Below the pieces are notes generated by a model. The model was not told the DNA's origin. It did no database searches and was given only the letters and a program-made list of their open reading frames with translations. This document shows positions 6,059 through 12,620 of a stretch of 13,344 nt of DNA, piece by piece (positions within the stretch are counted from its first letter, which is position 1; the number at the start of each line of letters is the position of its first letter). Location: contig DBNL01000006.1 of NCBI GenBank assembly GCA_002299785.1, positions 1-13,344 of the forward strand, in the 5' to 3' direction. The translations under genes and the position numbers were made by a program. Source of the DNA: Verrucomicrobia bacterium UBA673. GTDB taxonomy: Bacteria; Verrucomicrobiota; Verrucomicrobiia; Limisphaerales; UBA1096.

Positions 6059-9000
6059 CTATTTGCCGCCGTTGCCGCTGGTTTCTTTTCGCTGCCACTG
6101 GCGCTTGACCGGCTCGGGGAGTGTCGTGTCCACCTTCGCGTAGTAGCTGTCCGGGCCGAGTATTTCGTTCACCTCGTCGCGCAACTTCATAGAGGGACGC
6201 ACGAAATGTTTTTCGCTCGTGTCGACGAACACCAGCCGCCCGTCCTTCTGACGAATGCACAGGAACAACGGGCACCGGCCTGCATGGCTCGTGGCCAATC
6301 CGTGGAGTTCTTCCATCTTTTCCGGGCCGAGTTCGCTACCATTTAGGCGGAACTGCACCTGCTGGGTGAACTTGGCCGGGGCGTCGTCGAGTGCGATGAT
6401 TTCCTGCGGGAAAATCTTGGGTGTGTCCTCCTTGTTATTGGCCTCGCCGATGACAAGCACGGTTTTGCTGGAGAGGATCAACTCCTGATACTTATCGTAG
6501 TTCTCGTTCATGCACAGAACCTGAAACGAGCCCTTGAGGTCCTCGACGGTGGCGATCGCGTACGGCTTGTCGGTGCGCCGGGAGATGCCGCGCTGCACGG
6601 TGGCAATCAGCCCGCCGACACGTGTCACTTTGCGACTCTCGAGCGCCTTGACTGTCTCGCTGTCGTGCAGGCAATACTGCCCGAGCAGTTCGCGGTAAGG
6701 GTCAAGCGGATGGCCGCTAACGTAAAAGCCGAGCAGTTCCTTCTCGGCGGCGAGGATGTCTCCTCTCTTCCACTCAGCAAGGTCGGGCACGATGTCATGC
6801 ATCGATTGGCTGCTCTCCTCGAATGCGCCGAAGAGCGACGTCTGGCCGGATTCACGGTCGCGCGCCTGGCTCGACGCCTTGGCCAAGGCGCGGTCGATCA
6901 CGGAGAACTGCCCCGCGCGCGAACCAGCAAGGCCGTCGCACGCGCCGCTCTTGATGAGCGCCTCGAGCACTTTGCGGTTCACCGTCCGGGTATCGCAACG
7001 GTCGCACAAATCGAACAAGTCACTGAACGGCTCGCCCGTCTCGCGGGCCTTGATGACTGCCTCCACGGCAATGCCCCCAACGCCCTTGATCGCCGCCATA
7101 CCGAAACGGATTACCGAGCCGTCCCGCGCCGGGGCAAAAAGCACTTGGCTTTCGTTAACATCTGGCGGCAACACCTCGATGTCCAGCAATCGGGCCTCGT
7201 CGGTCAAAACTCCCAACTTGGCCGTGTCGGCCATGTCGTTGGTCATATTGGCCGCGAGAAACTCGACCGGAAAGTGAGCCTTTAGATACGCGGTTTGGTA
7301 GGCCACCATGGCGTAGGCCGCCGCGTGCGACTTGTTGAAGCCGTAACCGGCGAACTTCTCGAGCAAGTCGAAAATCTCGTTGGCCTTGCGCTTGGAAATC
7401 TTGTTGTGCTCAGCACAGCCCTGCACAAACAACTCGCGCTGTTCCTGCATCACTTCGACCTTCTTTTTGCCCATCGCACGGCGCAACAAATCCGCGGAGC
7501 CCAGGGTGTAACCGGCGAGCACCTGTGCGGCTTTCATCACCTGTTCCTGATAGATCAGAATGCCATAGGTTTCGTTGGCGATTGGCTCGAGCAACGGGTG
7601 CGGGTATTTGATCTCCACCTCGCCGTGTCGGCGACGGATGAAGTCCGGGATCAGGTCCATCGGTCCTGGCCGGTACAATGCCACGAGTGCTGTGATGTGC
7701 TCAATGGTGCCCAGCTTGAACTTCCGGCATAGGTCGCGCATACCGGCCGACTCCAACTGGAAGACTCCGACCGTGTGGCCGTTGTTCAGCAAGTCGTATG
7801 CTTTCGAATCGTCGGTCGACACGCGATCCACATCGACCTCGACGCCGCGCCACTGCTTCACCATCTCGCAGGTATTGCGGATGACCGTCAGCGTCTTCAG
7901 CCCGAGAAAATCCATCTTCAACAGGCCAAGATCCTCCACTGGCCCCATCGGGTACTGGGTGGTGATGGCGCCATCCTCATCCTTCTTGAGCGGCAAAATA
8001 TTGACCAGCGGCTCGGCGCCGATGACCACTCCGGCGGCGTGAACGGAGGAGTTGCGGGTGATATCCTCCAGCACGAACGCCGTGTCGATCAACTCACGTG
8101 TGACATCTTCATTGTCGTAGGCCGCCTTGAGATCGGGTGACTTTAGTAACGAGTTCTTGAGCGTGATTTTCAACTCGGTCGGCACCATCTTGGCCAAGCG
8201 ATCCACCTCACCATAGCCAAGCCCCATCACCCGGCCCACGTCGCGAATCACCGACTTGGCCCCCATCGTGCCGAACGTAATAATCTGCGCAACCGAGTCG
8301 CGCCCATACTTTTCGCGGACATACTCGATCATTTCTGCTCGCCGGTCGTCGGCGAAGTCGATGTCTATATCCGGCGGACTGACCCGTTCCGGATTCAAAA
8401 ACCGCTCAAAGATCAGTCCGTACTTCAATGGATCGACGTTTGAAATTTCCAGCAAATACGACACCATCGATCCCGCCGCCGAACCACGTGCCACGCAGGT
8501 GATGCCCTGCTCCCGGCCGTACCGAATGAAGTCGCCAACGATTAGAAAGTAGCTGATGTAGCCCATCTGCTGCATGATATCCAACTCGTAATCAACCCGC
8601 TCAACGAGCTCGCCAACCGCCTTGGCCAAAGCGGGATCATCCAGCCCCGGCTTGGCCTCCGGATTAGCCTCCTCTGGCGGCAAGTAGTTGGGCAATTGGC
8701 TGGCATCAGCAATCGACTCCACCAAAAACGTGTCGCCGTCAACGCGCACCTTCATGCCGTAGCGCACCTCAAAACCCTCCGCCAGAAACTTCCGCAGATA
8801 GCCCTCGCGGGTGTGGCCTTCCGGCGGGTTGAATACCGGGTAGTTCAGCTTGCCAAACTCGATCTCGACGTTGCATTTTTCGGCGATCTCCATCGAGTTG
8901 CGCACCGCATCCGGCACCTCGGTGAACAGAGCCGCCATCTCCTCCGCCGATCGCAGGTAAAACTGCTCCTGCACGTAGCGCATCCGGTTCGTATCCGAGA

Positions 9001-9700
9001 GCAACGCCTGCGTGCCGATACAGATCAGCGAGTCGTGCGCGTGCGAGTCACCTTTCTCTACGTAGTGGACATCGTTGGTAGCTACCAGCTTGAGCCCCAT
9101 ATCGGCGGCCCACGGGATAAGCTGGCGATTGACTTTAGCCTGCTCAGCGATGCCGTGATTGTGTAACTCGAGGTAGTAGTTCTCCGGCCCGAACGTCTGT
9201 TTGAACCAGTCGATCTGATCACGCGCCTTGTCGTATTCCTCTGCAATGATCAGCCGGGGAATCTCGCTGGCCAAACAGCCGCTCAGACAGATCAACCCCT
9301 CGCTGTGCTGCGCGAGCAATTCCTTGTCGATGCGCGGCTTGTAGTAGTAGCCCTCAAGCTGCGCGGCGGTGGCCAAGCGCACAAGATTTTGGTAACCGGC
9401 CTCGTCCTTGGCCAGCAGTACGAGATGGTAGTAAGCATCCTTGCCGCGCGCGCCTGATTTTTTCTCATACCGACTACCAGGCGCAACATACACCTCACAC
9501 CCTATGATCGGCTTGATATCCTTGGCACGGGCCGCGCGGTAAAAATTGATCGCGCCAAACATCGCCCCGTGATCAGTGATCGCGAGCGAACCGAAGCCCA
9601 TCTCACTCGCCTTGTTGATCAGGCGATCCACACGGCACGCCCCGTCGAGCAGAGAAAACTCGGTGTGACAATGCAAGTGAACGAATTCTGGTTTCGGCAC
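6059..9700 (-). CDS. dnaE: DNA polymerase III alpha subunit
   Basis: The replicative polymerase subunit. Domains in order: N-terminal PHP domain (about 5-285) and a palm with the catalytic PDIDIDF motif (443-449; D444 and D446) plus a third aspartate, D597, in MDFLGL. Conserved polymerase blocks follow, including YRPGPMD (676-682), YQEQVMKAAQ (717-726) and FNKSHAAAYAMV (788-799). A helix-hairpin-helix region (867-886), a clamp-binding pentapeptide QTSLF (953-957) and an OB fold (about 1025-1105) complete the order. The PHP metal residues appear complete: H10, H12, D19, H44, E69, H92, C142, D210 and H212. The 1213 residues exceed the E. coli protein (1160), partly through an insertion at about 316-366. 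The start is GTG at 9700, giving the N-terminus FVHLHCHTEFS expected for the family. Three repeat copies are read LAK. dnaE is the last gene of the minus-strand series seen here. Confidence 0.97.
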   Translation of the reverse strand: MPKPEFVHLHCHTEFSLLDGACRVDRLINKASEMGFGSLAITDHGAMFGAINFYRAARAKDIKPIIGCEVYVAPGSRYEKKSGARGKDAYYHLVLLAKDEAGYQNLVRLATAAQLEGYYYKPRIDKELLAQHSEGLICLSGCLASEIPRLIIAEEYDKARDQIDWFKQTFGPENYYLELHNHGIAEQAKVNRQLIPWAADMGLKLVATNDVHYVEKGDSHAHDSLICIGTQALLSDTNRMRYVQEQFYLRSAEEMAALFTEVPDAVRNSMEIAEKCNVEIEFGKLNYPVFNPPEGHTREGYLRKFLAEGFEVRYGMKVRVDGDTFLVESIADASQLPNYLPPEEANPEAKPGLDDPALAKAVGELVERVDYELDIMQQMGYISYFLIVGDFIRYGREQGITCVARGSAAGSMVSYLLEISNVDPLKYGLIFERFLNPERVSPPDIDIDFADDRRAEMIEYVREKYGRDSVAQIITFGTMGAKSVIRDVGRVMGLGYGEVDRLAKMVPTELKITLKNSLLKSPDLKAAYDNEDVTRELIDTAFVLEDITRNSSVHAAGVVIGAEPLVNILPLKKDEDGAITTQYPMGPVEDLGLLKMDFLGLKTLTVIRNTCEMVKQWRGVEVDVDRVSTDDSKAYDLLNNGHTVGVFQLESAGMRDLCRKFKLGTIEHITALVALYRPGPMDLIPDFIRRRHGEVEIKYPHPLLEPIANETYGILIYQEQVMKAAQVLAGYTLGSADLLRRAMGKKKVEVMQEQRELFVQGCAEHNKISKRKANEIFDLLEKFAGYGFNKSHAAAYAMVAYQTAYLKAHFPVEFLAANMTNDMADTAKLGVLTDEARLLDIEVLPPDVNESQVLFAPARDGSVIRFGMAAIKGVGGIAVEAVIKARETGEPFSDLFDLCDRCDTRTVNRKVLEALIKSGACDGLAGSRAGQFSVIDRALAKASSQARDRESGQTSLFGAFEESSQSMHDIVPDLAEWKRGDILAAEKELLGFYVSGHPLDPYRELLGQYCLHDSETVKALESRKVTRVGGLIATVQRGISRRTDKPYAIATVEDLKGSFQVLCMNENYDKYQELILSSKTVLVIGEANNKEDTPKIFPQEIIALDDAPAKFTQQVQFRLNGSELGPEKMEELHGLATSHAGRCPLFLCIRQKDGRLVFVDTSEKHFVRPSMKLRDEVNEILGPDSYYAKVDTTLPEPVKRQWQRKETSGNGGK
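6875..6890. repeat. 16-base perfect palindrome CGCCTTGGCCAAGGCG, copy 6 (in dnaE)
   Basis: The longest perfect palindrome of the repeat family here. It encodes Leu-Ala-Lys (939-941) in the variable linker just before the clamp-binding motif of DnaE. Confidence 0.85.
8189..8198. repeat. CTTGGCCAAG repeat, copy 7 (in dnaE)
   Basis: Read Leu-Ala-Lys (502-504) in a conserved DnaE stretch (VDRLAKMVP), where this peptide could be expected on protein grounds alone. Confidence 0.75.
8603..8755 (-). other. Insertion in DnaE between the PHP and palm domains
   Basis: Residues about 316-366 of DnaE (from MKVRVDGDTF to AVGELVERV) have no counterpart in the E. coli protein as I know it. The catalytic aspartate is D444 here and D401 there, a shift of 43 residues, which fits an insertion of this size. 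The segment is hydrophilic and proline/acid-rich (PPEEANPEAKPGLDDP) and looks like a flexible surface loop. It contains one repeat copy. Lineage-specific DnaE loops are common, so no special function is implied. Confidence 0.55.
8621..8629. repeat. CTTGGCCAA repeat, copy 8 (in the dnaE insertion)
   Basis: Core at 8622-8629 with an imperfect right flank (A at 8630). Read Leu-Ala-Lys (358-360) inside the extra loop of DnaE. Confidence 0.78.
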
Positions 9701-9780
9701 GCGCTCAACTTACCCGCATCGCTTGGCCAACAGCAAGTGCCGCGACTGATTGTGGATAAGTTCGATTGAACAAGCGGCGA
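9701..9780. other. Spacer between the heparinase-family gene and dnaE
   Basis: An 80-base gap between two minus-strand genes. It may hold a dnaE promoter or a read-through junction; I cannot identify boxes. No strong Shine-Dalgarno precedes the GTG start of dnaE. It contains repeat copy 9 about 20 bases upstream of that start. Confidence 0.4.
9721..9730. repeat. GCTTGGCCAA repeat, copy 9 (intergenic)
   Basis: Third intergenic copy of the palindromic core, upstream of dnaE. The base after the core is C, so the outer arm pair is lost, as in copy 2. Confidence 0.8.
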
Positions 9781-11712
9781 TTAAGTAACCTCAAACCGGG
9801 TAGTGAACTCCATGTTGCCGCCCGGCTTGGCGGTCAGTTTCAGATACGGTGCATGTTTGGTTTTCATGAATCGCGGCGAGACGATGCCGTCAAGTTGACC
9901 CGCCATCTCGTCACCGCTTGGCTGCCATAGCTCGGCTAGCACCCAGCCGGCACCGATTTCAACGCGTATCGCCGAGGTTCCGCTCGTCACTCGGAAGGCC
10001 CTCTCGTCGATGCGCTCCACTTCGCAACCGGGCGCGAACTGCCAGCGCACGGTGAACTCGCCCGCCTGGCCAAGCCGCGGCTCAAACGAGTCAGTCACCA
10101 GCCAGCCGTTCGGCTCGTTCGCCAACGGCTTGACCGTGCGCGACAGCAGGCCAGCGCCCTTGAGGCGAATTTCTGTTTCCAACACCTCACCATCGAGGCT
10201 CTGGAGCGGCTTGGAGTGCGCAGCCGTCCAGAGAAACGGCCCTTCGCGCCTGGCTAAGCTGACCTGACTTGAACACGGGCCATTGTGGGCGTCTCTAGAA
10301 GCAAGCCAGTTTCGCAACTTGGGATTGCCTTGGTAATCACCGGTGCCAGGATCGATCACCATCGCGCGGCCATTAAGCCATAGAGACAAATGCTGCGCGT
10401 CGAGGTGGCCATGCGCCGCCATCGAACCCGCACCGAGTGGCGAAAAATCAAGCCTCGCCTTCCAGTGGCCCAATGCGTTTACGGCAGTACCGGTTTCCGG
10501 AAAAATTCTCCAGCCGCCCTCTACTGTTTTTGGCTCGTCTCCTTGCAGACACAAATCAAACTCGCCGCGCATAAGGTGTAGAAACGGCGACTGCCCGGCG
10601 TTGCCGGCGATCCATTGCCACCACTCGACCACGGCCCGCGACTCATCCGCAAACCACGGCATGACGAAGGCATCGTCCGAGTCGCCGAAATCCCACGGAG
10701 CGGACGGCACCTGCATCTCGCAAAAGTACCGGGCTGCTTGGCCAAGCCGACCGTCTATGCGGTCGCAACTTGCCGGCGGTAGCGCGTCTGCGGCGGCTAG
10801 CGCCTGACGGGCTTCCCAGCAGAATTCCCACGCGAAAAACTGGTAGTTGAGCGCCTGCTCGAAGTTGCCACCGTCACGGTGAAATTGCCGGAGAGTCTCG
10901 CGCTCGAGTAACTTGCCAAGTTTGGTAAGTCCGGGGTCAAGCTTGACCAGGCCAGGCCAACGCGCGGTGGCCAGTGCCAAGCCACATAACTCGCCGAGCA
11001 GGTGGTTGTTCGCTGACGATCCAAAGGTACGGTGCCGCCAGGTGAACCAAGCGTGCGCAGGTAGAATGTCGACTCGCAGCTTGACCAACCGCTTGGCCAA
11101 GTCGCCCGGTTCACGTCCCTCAAACTCTGTCAGAAGCGCATCGATCCAAGTGAAGGCAACAAGACGCATGCCGCTCTCGAGGGCGCTTGTCCAGTGCCAA
11201 CCAATGTACGGCGGGTTGTTTGCCAACCAGTCCTCAAGCCAGTCGAGGCATTGCTCGCCGTTGCGCCGATTGCCGAGTAACCAACAGGCTTGGGCCAGAC
11301 GCACCGGCCCATACCAGCGACTCGGCTCCCAGAGCGGCTTTATAGACGCACCGGCCGGCAACTCGCGGTGATCGAGTTTGAAAGAGGACTCGCCGGTGGG
11401 CACATCAACTCCGGCGAGATAGTCGCGCTGCCAGTTAGGCGGCGTGTCTGCCTGTACGTCGAGATGGCCGAAGAAGCGGAGGCGACCGGAGGCGACGCGC
11501 TCGGCTTCATGCTTCAACGATTTGCGTAGCGGCTCAGGAGCGGCGGCAGGGTCGGGGAGTTTGGGGAAGACTGAACTGGCCGACAGATCAGCGGAGGGCC
11601 ATTGGGCACGTTTGACGTCCTTAAATTCGAACCACTTTTTGCGGAGTCTCAGTACAACCTCAACCGGTCCCATCGCCCGAAGACGTCGCCAATACCAGTT
11701 CAGGTTCGCCAT
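9781..11712 (-). CDS. Heparinase II/III family protein (polysaccharide lyase-like)
   Basis: Members cleave or process uronic-acid-containing polysaccharides by beta-elimination, often near polysaccharide synthesis genes. The N-terminus WYWRRLRAMGPVEVVLRLR (6-24) is typical of the family. An alpha/alpha-toroid region follows, with LWEPSRW (127-133), WTSALESGMRL (174-184) and SSANNHLLGE (232-241). The C-terminal beta-sheet domain has AAHGHLDAQHLSLW (432-445), DPGTGDY (454-460), and a region resembling RNWLASRDAHN (467-477). The 643 residues are in the usual range. No signal peptide is visible, so secretion is uncertain, and the family contains non-catalytic members. The ATG at 11712 lies nine bases after the stop of the prepilin-like gene, so they are probably cotranscribed. 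AGGTAAG about ten bases upstream is a weak ribosome site. The polysaccharide substrate is unknown. Confidence 0.9.
   Translation of the reverse strand: MANLNWYWRRLRAMGPVEVVLRLRKKWFEFKDVKRAQWPSADLSASSVFPKLPDPAAAPEPLRKSLKHEAERVASGRLRFFGHLDVQADTPPNWQRDYLAGVDVPTGESSFKLDHRELPAGASIKPLWEPSRWYGPVRLAQACWLLGNRRNGEQCLDWLEDWLANNPPYIGWHWTSALESGMRLVAFTWIDALLTEFEGREPGDLAKRLVKLRVDILPAHAWFTWRHRTFGSSANNHLLGELCGLALATARWPGLVKLDPGLTKLGKLLERETLRQFHRDGGNFEQALNYQFFAWEFCWEARQALAAADALPPASCDRIDGRLGQAARYFCEMQVPSAPWDFGDSDDAFVMPWFADESRAVVEWWQWIAGNAGQSPFLHLMRGEFDLCLQGDEPKTVEGGWRIFPETGTAVNALGHWKARLDFSPLGAGSMAAHGHLDAQHLSLWLNGRAMVIDPGTGDYQGNPKLRNWLASRDAHNGPCSSQVSLARREGPFLWTAAHSKPLQSLDGEVLETEIRLKGAGLLSRTVKPLANEPNGWLVTDSFEPRLGQAGEFTVRWQFAPGCEVERIDERAFRVTSGTSAIRVEIGAGWVLAELWQPSGDEMAGQLDGIVSPRFMKTKHAPYLKLTAKPGGNMEFTTRFEVT
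10736..10747. repeat. GCTTGGCCAAGC palindrome, copy 10 (in the heparinase-family gene)
   Basis: Perfect 12-base palindrome, read Leu-Gly-Gln (323-325), the same phase as copy 3. Confidence 0.82.
11091..11100. repeat. GCTTGGCCAA repeat, copy 11 (in the heparinase-family gene)
   Basis: Followed by G, giving the 10-base palindrome CTTGGCCAAG. Read Leu-Ala-Lys (205-207), so this gene carries copies in both codon phases. Confidence 0.8.
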
Positions 11713-11721
11713 TCAGCACAC

Positions 11722-12588
11722 TTACCTGCTCTTTGGTCTTGTGGTGCGATCCTGCATCCACTTGACGTCCACATTATCAGGCTGTGTGACATTCAGTCCA
11801 ATATTGCCATTTTTTTTCAAATCCGGTGACGTTCGAGGATCGCTCCATTTGCGGATTTCGGCATGTCCATCGGCGAAGGAAAAACCGGCAGCGTTGTTGT
11901 GATAGCTGGCAGGAAAATCCACCATTCTGGTAGTGGACATGTTAGGGTAACCGGGCATCCAAACCACAAAGAAACCATCATTTATACTGTCCATTCGTTC
12001 GTCAATCATAACCCAAGTTTCAGATGGACCAGGCGCTACCATGTCTCCGCGCTTTAAATAAATAGTTCCATCTTTAGGCCCACCAAACCAAGTATGATGA
12101 CCACTGTTTCGCCCATTCTGGCCATCCCCTCCAACCCAGCTATTCATGGACATGCTACGGACACGGGGTTTCCCCCTGGCGGTGCTGGTGTCGGCAGGGC
12201 AACGAAAAACCTGAGGGCTTTCCCCGACATGCTCCCAGAGGGGGCTTCGTACAATATCCACCTTGTAGTCCCAGCTATTAGCGCTGCCATAGTTCAGACT
12301 CGTGTTGCCCATCCAACCATGCTGAAATGTGCGGATACCTGAACTGTTCGGAGTCGCACCGCCCAAATCGCCGTAAGCCCAAGTAATACTATCATCACTG
12401 TCGTCAGCATAAAAGAACCAGGCCATCATAAGCTGTTTGTTGTTGTTCATACATGAGATGCCGTGTGCCTTGGTCTTGGCCTTGGCTAAGGCAGGCAACA
12501 ACAGGCCGGCCAAAATGGCAATAATAGCGATTACAACTAGTAACTCAATCAACGTAAAAGCTTTGTTTTTTTTTCTTATTTTAATCAT
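11722..12588 (-). CDS. Prepilin-like protein 1 with H-X9-DG motif
   Basis: A type IV pilin/pseudopilin-like protein: a short basic leader (KIRKKNK) precedes AFTLIELLVVIAIIAILAG, the site cleaved and N-methylated by prepilin peptidase. Glutamate E15 is at +5 of the mature chain. The -1 residue is Ala10, not the common glycine; related proteins in these phyla also use alanine. The hydrophobic helix covers about 13-35. The globular region has FRCPAD (128-133) and the C-terminal signature H230-x9-D240-G241 in YHNNAAGFSFADGH, which defines a large prepilin-like family in Verrucomicrobiota, Planctomycetota and Lentisphaerota. The 288 residues are typical. The role is unknown: such proteins may form surface structures or anchor in the inner membrane facing the periplasm. 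It follows a related gene by 32 AT-rich bases and precedes the heparinase-family gene by nine. Confidence 0.92.
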   Translation of the reverse strand: MIKIRKKNKAFTLIELLVVIAIIAILAGLLLPALAKAKTKAHGISCMNNNKQLMMAWFFYADDSDDSITWAYGDLGGATPNSSGIRTFQHGWMGNTSLNYGSANSWDYKVDIVRSPLWEHVGESPQVFRCPADTSTARGKPRVRSMSMNSWVGGDGQNGRNSGHHTWFGGPKDGTIYLKRGDMVAPGPSETWVMIDERMDSINDGFFVVWMPGYPNMSTTRMVDFPASYHNNAAGFSFADGHAEIRKWSDPRTSPDLKKNGNIGLNVTQPDNVDVKWMQDRTTRPKSR

Positions 12589-12620
12589 GAATTTAAACTT
12601 TTAAAACTAGAACTAAAAAA
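12589..12620. other. AT-rich spacer between the two prepilin-like genes
   Basis: A 32-base, strongly AT-rich gap. A minus-strand run of T next to the upstream stop (plus-strand A run at 12615-12620) might aid partial termination, but no stem precedes it. No Shine-Dalgarno is visible before the next ATG. Confidence 0.35.

Noticed and set aside
6665..7285. Plus-strand open frames opposite dnaE (also 7295-7732 and 8696-9166)
   Set aside because: They mirror conserved DnaE coding sequence and show no domain or start signal of their own.
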